Shown: piece by piece, positions 52,623 to 61,172 of the stretch
Layout: every line of letters begins with the position of its first letter
Numbering within the stretch: the stretch's first letter is position 1
Assembly (NCBI GenBank): GCA_024684435.1
Contig: JAIKWV010000007.1
Span: forward strand, 62,001 to 126,000
Length of the DNA stretch: 64,000 bases
Direction of reading: 5' to 3'
From: Clostridiales bacterium
Lineage (GTDB): Bacteria; Bacillota; Clostridia; Oscillospirales; Acutalibacteraceae
The notes under the pieces: generated by a model
What the model saw: only the letters and a program-made list of their open reading frames with translations
The model's database searches: none
What the model was told of the DNA's origin: nothing
Program-made: the position numbers and the translations under genes

Positions 52623-53336
52623 ATGAAAAAGTTAAAGCTCGTAGGAGTTGTTTCTGCTGTTTTATGTGTTATATTCATTATTGTTGGGCTTATAATAAAA
52701 TTTGTCGCAAAGGACAAGAAGGTAAATGAGACTCCAAAAGTTACCCAGCAGGTAACGGAGGTTGAGACTGTTTATGACATTTACAGCCCGAACGGCGTGG
52801 ATGAGCTCAAAAAGGTTGCCGGGGACACGGACGTCAGCATAGAGTCGTCAGAGGAGGAAAAAAACATTTTAAGAGCTGAGGGCTATGAGTTTGCCTCGGT
52901 TCCTCTAAGCCTGACTATAGAACAGAACGACGCAGGGGATTTACTTTCCATTGAGGGTACAGGAGTTTTATTCGATTATGATCATAAGCCTGATGTCGCT
53001 CAGTACAAGGAAAAGCTCCTTAAGGTGATAAATGAATTTGCAAAGCGATTCAATATTCCTGCGGACAAGTACGAGATCTTTGAGCAGAAAGAAGATGTAT
53101 TTGAAAGCCTGGACATAAATAGTGACGCCTCTTATCAGCGCATCATTGACGGCAAGGCAAAGCTGACATATTACGTCAAGGATGAAAACGGACATTTTTG
53201 GATGCTGAGAGCTAAAAACGAGCTTGTTTACGGTACGTTGGTAGTTGAGATAGTCAAACTTACCGACCCTGCGGTAACAAAGGATATGTTTTGTAATGTT
53301 GACCTCTCACAAACAAAAACGGAAGGGCAGAAGTAA
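52623..53336 (+). CDS. Anchored protein of unknown function in the Tad cluster
   Basis: 237 residues with one N-terminal membrane helix (about 6-29, GVVSAVLCVIFIIVGLIIKFV) and an extracytoplasmic globular part. I cannot name the family with confidence. An ATG at 52623 fits the GGTGA site better than the TTG six bases upstream. Its TAA overlaps the TadG ATG by one base, so the two are tightly coupled, suggesting a pilus assembly or minor-subunit role. Confidence 0.75.
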   Translation: MKKLKLVGVVSAVLCVIFIIVGLIIKFVAKDKKVNETPKVTQQVTEVETVYDIYSPNGVDELKKVAGDTDVSIESSEEEKNILRAEGYEFASVPLSLTIEQNDAGDLLSIEGTGVLFDYDHKPDVAQYKEKLLKVINEFAKRFNIPADKYEIFEQKEDVFESLDINSDASYQRIIDGKAKLTYYVKDENGHFWMLRAKNELVYGTLVVEIVKLTDPAVTKDMFCNVDLSQTKTEGQK

Positions 53337-55051
53337 TGAAGAGAGTTTATAAAAACGAAAAAGGTGTTATCACTGTTTTTGTTTCCTTGCTGCTGGTTTC
53401 GGTGCTGTCTTTCGGTACGCTGATGATAGAGTCCGGCAGGATGCACAGCGCAAAGGCTCAGCTCGGTGAGGTGGGTATAAGTGCGGCTACCTCTGTTTTG
53501 TCGAACTACGACCTTAATCTTTATCAGAGATACGGAATTTTAGCCTACAACCTTGACGACGATACCAGAGCCAGATTCCAGGATCATATCTATTTTGATT
53601 CCGATCTTGATGCGGATTACCTGGGCAACAACGTATCTTCTCTCTATGGCATTAAAGATACAACAGTGACGGGCTTCTACAATCTTACATACCCTTCTGT
53701 CTTAAAGAGACAGATAATGTCAAAATCAAAATATCTCAGAAGCTCTTACGCATTTGCTTTGAATTTTAACAACGCTTCAAATCTTATTGCGGATTTCCGC
53801 AGCAAGGTCAGCAGGGTGAAAAACGTGGTCTCCGATGCCATAGGCAAGACTGCGGAGGCAGCTTATGTGTCGGCTCTTGCCAATCTGGAAGCGGCGTATG
53901 TTGATCTGAGGATATACGATGAGGCGGATCAGGCAAAACTTTCCGCCGGCATAAAAAATGCGCTGCCAACCTCTACGGGGACAATAAAGGACAATATCCC
54001 ATCAGACGAGGCGGAAGCAATACAGGCGACCCTGGATGATGCAAAGTCTGTAGTTCCCCAGTATGCCTCATCAATAGGCACGATCAGCGCCACCAACGAT
54101 GATACAGAGAGTACCGCTGAGGTTAGAATAGATGCGTCATCTGTCCGTGCAAATATGAAGAGCGCGCGGGTTAATGGACAGGGCGGATTGGCGCAGACGG
54201 CGTACAACACCCTGAACGCAATGACCAACACTTTAGGTCAGCTTTGCGCTGACGGGGAACAGAGCAAAAATCTGCTCCTCAATTCATACCTGGCTAAACA
54301 TTGCCCCAACAGGACGTATATTCCGGACGGTTTTACAGGAGCTACGGACGCAAAGGCAACAGATAATTTTGTAAAATGCTATGCGGAGTATATTTTCGGC
54401 GGCAGCGCTGAGGAGATCGCAAATCAGGAATCGGCTTACTGGGAAATATTCTATTTCAGATTTTGCGACAATATGAATTGTCTCATACAAAAATATCCCG
54501 ATATCGGCAACTCAGCCACAAAGGTCCTCTGGGCTTACTATGAGTCGCTGGTGGATATGACTCTTTTGACTGATTATTGTACCGAAACTTTTGTTCCTCT
54601 TACTAAGACGAGGCTCTTTTTACCAATAAACAATCTTGCTGCATTCAGCAATTTCTCAAGAGTGAGCGATGTTTACGATGTTTTAAAGAACCGATTCGGC
54701 TCGGTAAATTGCACGATAGAGCGCAAGATAAATGAAGTGACAAAAACCGGTTATTCCTGTGAAGGAACAGATTACGCAGACTATACAGACTATGTTTCAA
54801 TAGCGCTTTGGTTCGTTTCAAATGCAGACAAGCTTACCAGACTTTCCGACCTTATCCAGTTGGAAATGAGATATAAACAGAGCCATCTTTACGGCGAGTC
54901 GGTAACGTTCCGGTCAAGGGATTGTTACACTTATTGCAAAGTGGAGATCAACGCAAGGTTCAGAACGGTCCTTCCGGTAATTTCCGTTGACTCACACGGC
55001 GATGCTTTCTCAAAGGCTTCACTTAAGTCTATAAAATACGTAGGATTTTAA
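53336..55051 (+). CDS. TadG-like pilus protein
   Basis: 571 residues. The N-terminal KNEKGVITVFVSLLLVSVLS helix after a basic start, followed by LMIESGRMHSAKAQLGEVGI, is the TadG/DUF5702-type beginning in Firmicutes as I recall it. The large ectodomain is helical, Ala/Asn/Ser-rich, and has no catalytic motif. There is no vWA MIDAS of the Proteobacterial TadG. It starts inside the preceding stop (TAATG). A TadE-like gene follows after 15 bases. Confidence 0.82.
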   Translation: MKRVYKNEKGVITVFVSLLLVSVLSFGTLMIESGRMHSAKAQLGEVGISAATSVLSNYDLNLYQRYGILAYNLDDDTRARFQDHIYFDSDLDADYLGNNVSSLYGIKDTTVTGFYNLTYPSVLKRQIMSKSKYLRSSYAFALNFNNASNLIADFRSKVSRVKNVVSDAIGKTAEAAYVSALANLEAAYVDLRIYDEADQAKLSAGIKNALPTSTGTIKDNIPSDEAEAIQATLDDAKSVVPQYASSIGTISATNDDTESTAEVRIDASSVRANMKSARVNGQGGLAQTAYNTLNAMTNTLGQLCADGEQSKNLLLNSYLAKHCPNRTYIPDGFTGATDAKATDNFVKCYAEYIFGGSAEEIANQESAYWEIFYFRFCDNMNCLIQKYPDIGNSATKVLWAYYESLVDMTLLTDYCTETFVPLTKTRLFLPINNLAAFSNFSRVSDVYDVLKNRFGSVNCTIERKINEVTKTGYSCEGTDYADYTDYVSIALWFVSNADKLTRLSDLIQLEMRYKQSHLYGESVTFRSRDCYTYCKVEINARFRTVLPVISVDSHGDAFSKASLKSIKYVGF

Positions 55052-55066
55052 TTTGGTGGTGTATAT

Positions 55067-56959
55067 ATGAAGAAAGAAAGGGCGGCATTAACTGTTGAAG
55101 CGGCGTTGGTTTTGACGCTGTTTATGGTTTTCTTCCTTTTTCTGCTCAGTTTCAATGTTGTATATAGCGCACAGAATATGGTGAGCCATGCGACCCTGCA
55201 GGCGGCTGACGCCATTTCCGTCGAATCCATGCTCAGGACCGGTTCAAACAATCAGGGCATGGGAAATATGCTCACGGTCTCAAACCATATCTACAACGGC
55301 GAAAGCGTAGAAAGCTCTGCGCTGGAAAAGCTTACCAACAATAACATAGCAGGCATCGCCAAGGATGATTTCATCGCCGCCATTTCCGACTCGGAGACCA
55401 AGGCGGATGAAATATTGAAAAAGTGCCATGTTAAAGGTGGCTTGGAGGGCATTGACTTCTCAGGCTGCAAATACAACTCGGATACCGGTGAAACGATCGT
55501 TTATGTAAAATATGCCGTTGAGCTTCAGTTCCCCCTGTTCGGATTCAGAGAGATCAATATGACCAAGGCGGCAAAGGTCACCAATATGGGCAAAGACACC
55601 TGCGTGGTAACAGTTAAAGCGAAGGATCCGACTCAGGGCTCCACCAGCGGAACAGTCAGAGTTCTCAGGGGACATTCCACCACCATTGTGGCATACCCGT
55701 ATTACGGGTACAGATTTGTCAGGTGGATAGAGGACGGCAGCTCAACCAATCCCAAGGAGATAATAGTAGACAGGGATATGACCTATACCGCTGTGTTTGA
55801 AAAGGCATATTATGCGGTTCAGGCGGACGTTAACAATCCGGCTTACGGGACCACCACCGGCAGCGGTTCATACAAACTGAATGACGTGGCAAACCTGACT
55901 GCAAAGACCAGGGTGGAGGGCGGCTACCGTTTCCTCGGTTGGGACGCCAACGGCAACGGCGTGGTGGACGCCGATGAAAGCACACAGAGTACTTTGTCCT
56001 TCAAGGTCAGGCGGGATGTTAAGGTGACCGCCATATTCGAACCCATACCCTATGATATTACCGTTACGACCGACGGCAGAGGTATAGCATCTCTGTCAGC
56101 AGGCGGCAACACCGTCTCCACCGGACTGGCTGCAAACAGCACAGCAAAGCTGACCCTCAATTACGGCACGCAGTTCACCATAAATGCTGAGAGCGGCGAC
56201 TATAAATTTATCAAGTGGACAGGCTCTATAGAAAGAGCGGACGCAAAGCAGAACCTTACAGTACCTGTTGGCGGCGGAACCTACAAAGCAAACTTTGAGG
56301 AACCTTATTTTGCGTTTACCAGTGAAAGCGAATATAGTATAGATGAGGATGGTATAAAGCTATTGACTAGCGGAGGGTATACTAATGATGGAAAATATAT
56401 TAATAGTCAAAGCGATTTCTTCAATTGTTTCAACATAACAACTGAAAAAGTATTAATAATTGATACTAACCTCAGAAGTCCTATTACCTGGACTTCAAGC
56501 AACCCAAACATTATCAGCGTGGACTCAAACGGCAAGATCACCGTTAAAAATGTGGGTACGGCAATTATTACAGCAAGTACAAAAACCGCTGACGGCGAAG
56601 TGTTTTCAAAGAGCAAACAAGTATCTGCAAGGAGACTTATGGTTGAAGCAAACTATCAAACACGGGACGGCTATAGGCATTATTATAGTGAGCCTATGCG
56701 AAGCTGGAGCGGTTATAATACGATATATGGATGGTTTTATAGATATCAATTTGTTGACAGCCTGTCAGGACTGCAAACAGTTGCGCCCGGCACCGAAACA
56801 AACGGTAAAATGGTTCATCCGCTTCAAGGAACCAGTGAAATTCAGAACGGAACAAACAAGTCTAATGAAACCGGATATGTTTACTTCTGGAAACATGATG
56901 ATACCTCAATGGATATACCGATGTTCGACAGAGGCGTAAAGTTATGGTCGATATATTGA
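55067..56959 (+). CDS. Second TadE-like minor pilin with beta-repeat and Ig-like ectodomain
   Basis: 630 residues. The TadE start is KERAALTVEAALVLTLFMVF with the helix to about 30. The ectodomain carries three divergent InlB-like repeats (GYRFVRWIEDG, GGYRFLGWDANGNG and DYKFIKWTG, each with a following TAVFE/TAIFE/KANFE strand), and then a bacterial Ig-like domain (ITWTSSNPNIISVDSNGKIT, with GTAIITAST). The C-terminal ~110 residues are Tyr/Trp-rich and of lower GC. It contains one DANGNGVVDADES dockerin-like calcium loop. Likely a surface-exposed tip protein. Confidence 0.82.
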   Translation: MKKERAALTVEAALVLTLFMVFFLFLLSFNVVYSAQNMVSHATLQAADAISVESMLRTGSNNQGMGNMLTVSNHIYNGESVESSALEKLTNNNIAGIAKDDFIAAISDSETKADEILKKCHVKGGLEGIDFSGCKYNSDTGETIVYVKYAVELQFPLFGFREINMTKAAKVTNMGKDTCVVTVKAKDPTQGSTSGTVRVLRGHSTTIVAYPYYGYRFVRWIEDGSSTNPKEIIVDRDMTYTAVFEKAYYAVQADVNNPAYGTTTGSGSYKLNDVANLTAKTRVEGGYRFLGWDANGNGVVDADESTQSTLSFKVRRDVKVTAIFEPIPYDITVTTDGRGIASLSAGGNTVSTGLAANSTAKLTLNYGTQFTINAESGDYKFIKWTGSIERADAKQNLTVPVGGGTYKANFEEPYFAFTSESEYSIDEDGIKLLTSGGYTNDGKYINSQSDFFNCFNITTEKVLIIDTNLRSPITWTSSNPNIISVDSNGKITVKNVGTAIITASTKTADGEVFSKSKQVSARRLMVEANYQTRDGYRHYYSEPMRSWSGYNTIYGWFYRYQFVDSLSGLQTVAPGTETNGKMVHPLQGTSEIQNGTNKSNETGYVYFWKHDDTSMDIPMFDRGVKLWSIY

Positions 56960-57012
56960 TGAAATAAAATAATAAACATTATTTTGTAAGCAGAAAGGTT
57001 GGGTTTTGGATT

Positions 57013-58860
57013 ATGAAGTTTAGTTTTGAAACGCAGGGGCCGGTTACTTACCTGTCAATAGAGCTTGATCAGGATGAAAAAATTGATACTTTGACTATGG
57101 GGATGCTGTCCAACAACCATATTGTGGGTTTTGCTTCCGTGCTTTATACGGAGTTTGACGGCAGGAGATTTTTGAAGTACAACATTTCTGCAAAGCTTAC
57201 GGCTTCCCAGTTCTTTATGGGCAATGTGCCGTCGGCAAGAGTGATCGAGGGCTTTAAGAGCATACTCAACGCTATATGTATAGCCGATGAGTACATGTTA
57301 GACACCTCATGCTTTGATTTTGACCCGGATCATGTGTTTATAAACATATCAAGCTGCGAGGTAGCTATGATATGCATACCCGTAAATACGACGAAGAACG
57401 TAAACGGCGAGCTTATAAATCTGTTTAAAAAACTTATGGAGAATGCAGGCGTTTATGATGCGCCGGATATGTTTAAGCTCAAGGACGCATTGGAGGCGGA
57501 GAGCACCTTCAATATCTACAGCTTTAAAAATCTTGTGGAAACTTGGACCGGAGAATGTCCTCCGGTAAATAATCCGGCGTTTGATCCGCGTGCGACTTTT
57601 AACGGAACATCGTTAGGTCAAAGCGTTTCTCTGCCGAAAACCGGTTTTGTGCCTCCGGCCGCTGTTCCCCCAAAACAGGAACCGGAGACCCGACCTGCAA
57701 ACGAAGAAAAGAAAGAACCTGTCAGTTTTGACGGAACCCTGGTTATTGATAAGGTCGTCCCCACTAACGGGACCTCAGGCGTGCCGGACACAAGAGAGCT
57801 GACCATGAGTCAGAAGCCCATTGCAATTCCGGGAAACAACACTATAATCGGCGTGACGAATACGCCCAATATACCCACTCAACAGCCTGTCCAGGGTAAA
57901 CATGTGCAAGGTATTGCTATACCTAAACCGGTTATTCCTCCCACATCTGTTCAGCAGCCCGGTTTCTCCGGAGCGCCTGTAAATCCGGTAAGACCCGTTA
58001 TTCCCAATGCGGCAGGCGTGCAGAACAGACCGATAATACCTAATGCACCGGTTATGCCCAATAAGCCTGCTATTCCCAATCCGCCTCAGATACCGGGTAG
58101 ACCTGCAATTCCAGGAAAGCCGGCTATTCCCGGAAATAATCCCAACGGTGTTGTTCCTCAAGACCAGAACGCGGACAATTCTCATAAAAAGGTTTCGATC
58201 TTTGGTCTGATGGCGCATTACAGCAAAGACAATGTTGCGGAGTATAAGGAACAAAAGAAGAAAAATAAAAATCAGAAGAAGACGGCAAAGGAGCAGACGG
58301 CGGCTTCTAACAAGAAGAACAAAAAAGGAGAAAATAAGGGCGCTCCTGTTATTCCTCCCACCGGTGTACAGACTCCCATGGGTTCCGCAAACGGTTCAAA
58401 CGGATTTAACATAGCGCCTACGGCACCGGCAAATGCTAATTTCCAGCCGTTAGGAAATATGAATAATATGTCCAGCGCAAGACCTATCTCGAATCCGTTC
58501 AATGAGACCACTGTCCTTTCAAATTCTCAGGGAGAGACTACGGTTTTGGGCGGCGCAGACGCAATGACCGAACCATACTTAATAAGAATAAGAACCGGAG
58601 AAAAAATAAGCATCAACAAGCCTGTTTTCAGGATAGGTAAAGAGCGCAGCTATGTTGATTACTTCATTCTTGACAATACGGCGATAAGCAGAAGCCATGC
58701 AAATATAATATCCTCTGCTAACGAGTATTTTATTGAGGATACAAATTCCACAAACCATACTTTTGTCAACGGCAAAATGATAAACGCAAACGAAAAGTTC
58801 AAGCTGTCAAACGGAGACAGCATAAAGCTGGCAAACGAGGACTTTTGCTTCTGTTGCTGA
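57013..58860 (+). CDS. DUF6382-like and FHA domain protein
   Basis: 615 residues. The N-terminal ~180 residues (KFSFETQGPVTYLSIELDQD onward) match DUF6382 as I recall it. A proline-rich linker (about 200-390) with repeats such as PVIPNAAG, PAIPNPPQIPG and PAIPGKPAIPG follows, then a Lys/Gln-rich stretch. The C-terminal FHA domain (about 520-615) has RIGKERSYVDY, ISRSHANI and HTFVNGKMI. No membrane helix. The FHA probably reads threonines phosphorylated by the kinase at 41698. Marks the passage from Tad to T7-like genes. Confidence 0.88.
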   Translation: MKFSFETQGPVTYLSIELDQDEKIDTLTMGMLSNNHIVGFASVLYTEFDGRRFLKYNISAKLTASQFFMGNVPSARVIEGFKSILNAICIADEYMLDTSCFDFDPDHVFINISSCEVAMICIPVNTTKNVNGELINLFKKLMENAGVYDAPDMFKLKDALEAESTFNIYSFKNLVETWTGECPPVNNPAFDPRATFNGTSLGQSVSLPKTGFVPPAAVPPKQEPETRPANEEKKEPVSFDGTLVIDKVVPTNGTSGVPDTRELTMSQKPIAIPGNNTIIGVTNTPNIPTQQPVQGKHVQGIAIPKPVIPPTSVQQPGFSGAPVNPVRPVIPNAAGVQNRPIIPNAPVMPNKPAIPNPPQIPGRPAIPGKPAIPGNNPNGVVPQDQNADNSHKKVSIFGLMAHYSKDNVAEYKEQKKKNKNQKKTAKEQTAASNKKNKKGENKGAPVIPPTGVQTPMGSANGSNGFNIAPTAPANANFQPLGNMNNMSSARPISNPFNETTVLSNSQGETTVLGGADAMTEPYLIRIRTGEKISINKPVFRIGKERSYVDYFILDNTAISRSHANIISSANEYFIEDTNSTNHTFVNGKMINANEKFKLSNGDSIKLANEDFCFCC

Positions 58861-58913
58861 AAGCACATATTACGAATAGTTATTGGTAAAGCAAAAGGGT
58901 GAACTTAGGACTT

Positions 58914-59846
58914 ATGAATATGTTTGGAGCAGAAAACAAGTTGAAAGAAATATTTGGCGGGCAGAATACCGTCTACGAAGTTAATGATAATTCTGATTTT
59001 TTGCTGACCGGATACAAGGTTTTAAAAAATCAGAATGATAGTTATTTTGTCAGATGCAGCCGTTTTACTTTTAACGGAAAGATACGCCTCATGTATTTCA
59101 CAAGCGATTTAAGACCCTTGAGCAACATTGTCAACAGCGTTGATTCAAATATGTTTTTACAGTTCATATCGAATTTGTTCAGCAATATTATCAACATGAA
59201 AGCAAACGGTTTCCTGATGATATCCAACCTTGAATTGTCAGCAGATAAAATCTTTATAGATACGATGACTATGAGTGTTAAACTGCTGTACTTCCCGATT
59301 GCGTTTATGAATATAAGCGAAGAAAAAGCGGAAGCAAATCTGAGGATGCAAATTATTGATTTGATCAACAGATCACCAAACATTTACAATTCGACAGTTG
59401 CAGCATTCTCCTCCGAATTGACAAACAGTGCGCGGACAATAACCGATCTGTATAATTTCCTTAGGACAAATAATATAGTTGGTGTTAATACAGGTACGAA
59501 TATACCAAAAACAAACAATGTTAATAGCGCAATGTCTATTGCACAGCCGGAGATGTATTTTTCGACAATAAATTCCATATATTCTGTAAATTTCGTTATA
59601 AATAAGCCGGAGTTTACTATTGGAAAAAATGAACTAATGGTTGACGGAGCTATTACATTCAACGGTGCTATAAGCCGAAAACACTGCAAGATCGTTTATG
59701 AAAACAGACAGTATTACATAGAGGATCTGGAAAGTGCAAACGGCACATTTGTCAACAATTATCGTGTCCAGCCAGGAACGAAGCAGCCGTTGCAAAGGGG
59801 AGACATAATCAAACTGGCAAACAGTGAGTTCATTGTTGAATTTTAG
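58914..59846 (+). CDS. FHA domain protein, T7-like subcluster
   Basis: 310 residues. The first ~200 resemble the start of the preceding protein in layout (a DUF6382-type region with LTGYKVLKNQNDSYFVRC), and the C-terminal FHA (about 225-310) has FTIGKNELMVDG, ISRKHCKIVYE and GTFVNNYRV. No linker. The start is uncertain: the ATG at 58914 has TTAGGA just upstream, and a GTG at 58899 is in frame. Together with the DUF6382-FHA gene it may be a duplicate pair. Confidence 0.83.
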   Translation: MNMFGAENKLKEIFGGQNTVYEVNDNSDFLLTGYKVLKNQNDSYFVRCSRFTFNGKIRLMYFTSDLRPLSNIVNSVDSNMFLQFISNLFSNIINMKANGFLMISNLELSADKIFIDTMTMSVKLLYFPIAFMNISEEKAEANLRMQIIDLINRSPNIYNSTVAAFSSELTNSARTITDLYNFLRTNNIVGVNTGTNIPKTNNVNSAMSIAQPEMYFSTINSIYSVNFVINKPEFTIGKNELMVDGAITFNGAISRKHCKIVYENRQYYIEDLESANGTFVNNYRVQPGTKQPLQRGDIIKLANSEFIVEF

Positions 59847-59858
59847 GAGTGAAAAACG

Positions 59859-60896
59859 TTGAAGAAGCTTAGAGTGGTATTGGCAGATCCGGACGAAAAC
59901 TACTTGCTGCCTTTCGTTACCAAGTTTTTGGATGAGCATGAAGATGCAATTGAACTTAATGTTATTACGAATATAGATTACTACAATGAGTTTTTTTCAC
60001 ACCCGCAGGAGTTGGATGTTTTGCTTGTGGGGGAAAGTTTTTATTCCAGTACGATAAGGCGGCACAATATATCAAATATCTATGTGCTGACCGAGAATTC
60101 AAACGAAGATTCTTCCACTGTTGCCGGCGAAATCCACCTTTTTAAATACTCAAGCATTCCCAGCATATATAACAGGATAGCGTCATCCAGTAAAATGGAT
60201 ACATCAAAATCAAAAGAGACCAGTGTGGTTTTATTCTATTCTGCTACAGGGGGCAGCGGAAAAACCTCAGTGGCACTTGCGGTAAGTGAGTTCATTGCGC
60301 AAAACTATAAAAGAGTGCTCTATATCAACGCTGAGCAGATGAATGCTTTTTATAAAGATTTTCAGGATAAGACACCAATACCAAACAATGTTATACTAAG
60401 GGCATGCAATGATCCCGCAGAAGGTATGGCAACGCTGAAAAGGGCGGTAAAAAATCAGTCTTTTGATTATCTTCCTCCTTTCTCTTTATCGCTTTCATCG
60501 CTGAATATCCCATTTAATATTTACGAAAACTTTATTGATTACATTAAGATGACCAAGGAATATGATTATATAATCGTTGATACAGATTCTGTCTGGAACT
60601 TGGAAAAAGCCAGTATGGTCGCAAAGGCAAACAAAGTCCTTGTAATAAGCAATCAAACCAATTCGTCCGTTTTCTCGACAAATATTTTACTTAATAATAT
60701 GATATGCAAGGAGAACGACAAGTTTTATTTTATATGTAATAAATATAATGGAAATATTTCGGAAGCGAGTTTATCCGAAAAAGCTCAGTTTATAATAAGC
60801 GGATATATTCCTTTTGTGAACAATTTAGAAACATTGGGATGGAAAGAACTGGCCAATGATATTAATTTGCAAAATATTGCCCTTTTAGCTATGTGA
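59859..60896 (+). CDS. Second CpaE-like ParA/MinD ATPase
   Basis: 345 residues: a receiver-like N-terminal domain (RVVLADPDENYLLPFVTKFL) and a MinD/ParA fold with an intact P-loop SATGGSGKTSVALAVSEF, unlike the degenerate one at 45460. DYIIVDTDSVWN is the Walker B-like strand. The start is TTG with a TAGGAGTG site. It stands between FHA and YukD-like genes, so a CpaE-type spatial regulator is embedded in the secretion subcluster. Confidence 0.87.
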   Translation: MKKLRVVLADPDENYLLPFVTKFLDEHEDAIELNVITNIDYYNEFFSHPQELDVLLVGESFYSSTIRRHNISNIYVLTENSNEDSSTVAGEIHLFKYSSIPSIYNRIASSSKMDTSKSKETSVVLFYSATGGSGKTSVALAVSEFIAQNYKRVLYINAEQMNAFYKDFQDKTPIPNNVILRACNDPAEGMATLKRAVKNQSFDYLPPFSLSLSSLNIPFNIYENFIDYIKMTKEYDYIIVDTDSVWNLEKASMVAKANKVLVISNQTNSSVFSTNILLNNMICKENDKFYFICNKYNGNISEASLSEKAQFIISGYIPFVNNLETLGWKELANDINLQNIALLAM

Positions 60897-60906
60897 GGTG
60901 TATGTG

Positions 60907-61158
60907 ATGGATAATAGAGCGATAATAATTCTCAGGATGCAGAGAATCAACACAGATATAGATCTGGATGTTCCTCTCGATATTTCTGCCAATGATTTGG
61001 TTCTTGCTTTGAATACAGCGTACAATTTAGGTATAGATACAACTGATGCTAAAAACTGTTACCTTAAGGCGGAAAATCCTAAAGCGTTGCTTAAGGGGAA
61101 TAAGAGCCTTTATGATTTCGGAGTAAGAAACGGAACAGTTGTAATATTTACAAATTGA
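60907..61158 (+). CDS. YukD/EsaB-like ubiquitin-fold protein
   Basis: 83 residues (ATG at 60907 after GAGGTG; an in-frame GTG at 60898 is possible). The pattern of IIILRMQ..DIDLDVPLDISANDLVLALN..LKGNKSLYDFGVRNGTVVIF, quoted in part, is that of YukD/EsaB, small ubiquitin-like proteins of type VIIb secretion that regulate or support the machine. The closing GTVVIF strand is characteristic. The gene lies directly before the EssC-type gene, as in T7SSb loci. Confidence 0.78.
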   Translation: MDNRAIIILRMQRINTDIDLDVPLDISANDLVLALNTAYNLGIDTTDAKNCYLKAENPKALLKGNKSLYDFGVRNGTVVIFTN

Positions 61159-61172
61159 CAAAGGGGAAAACT

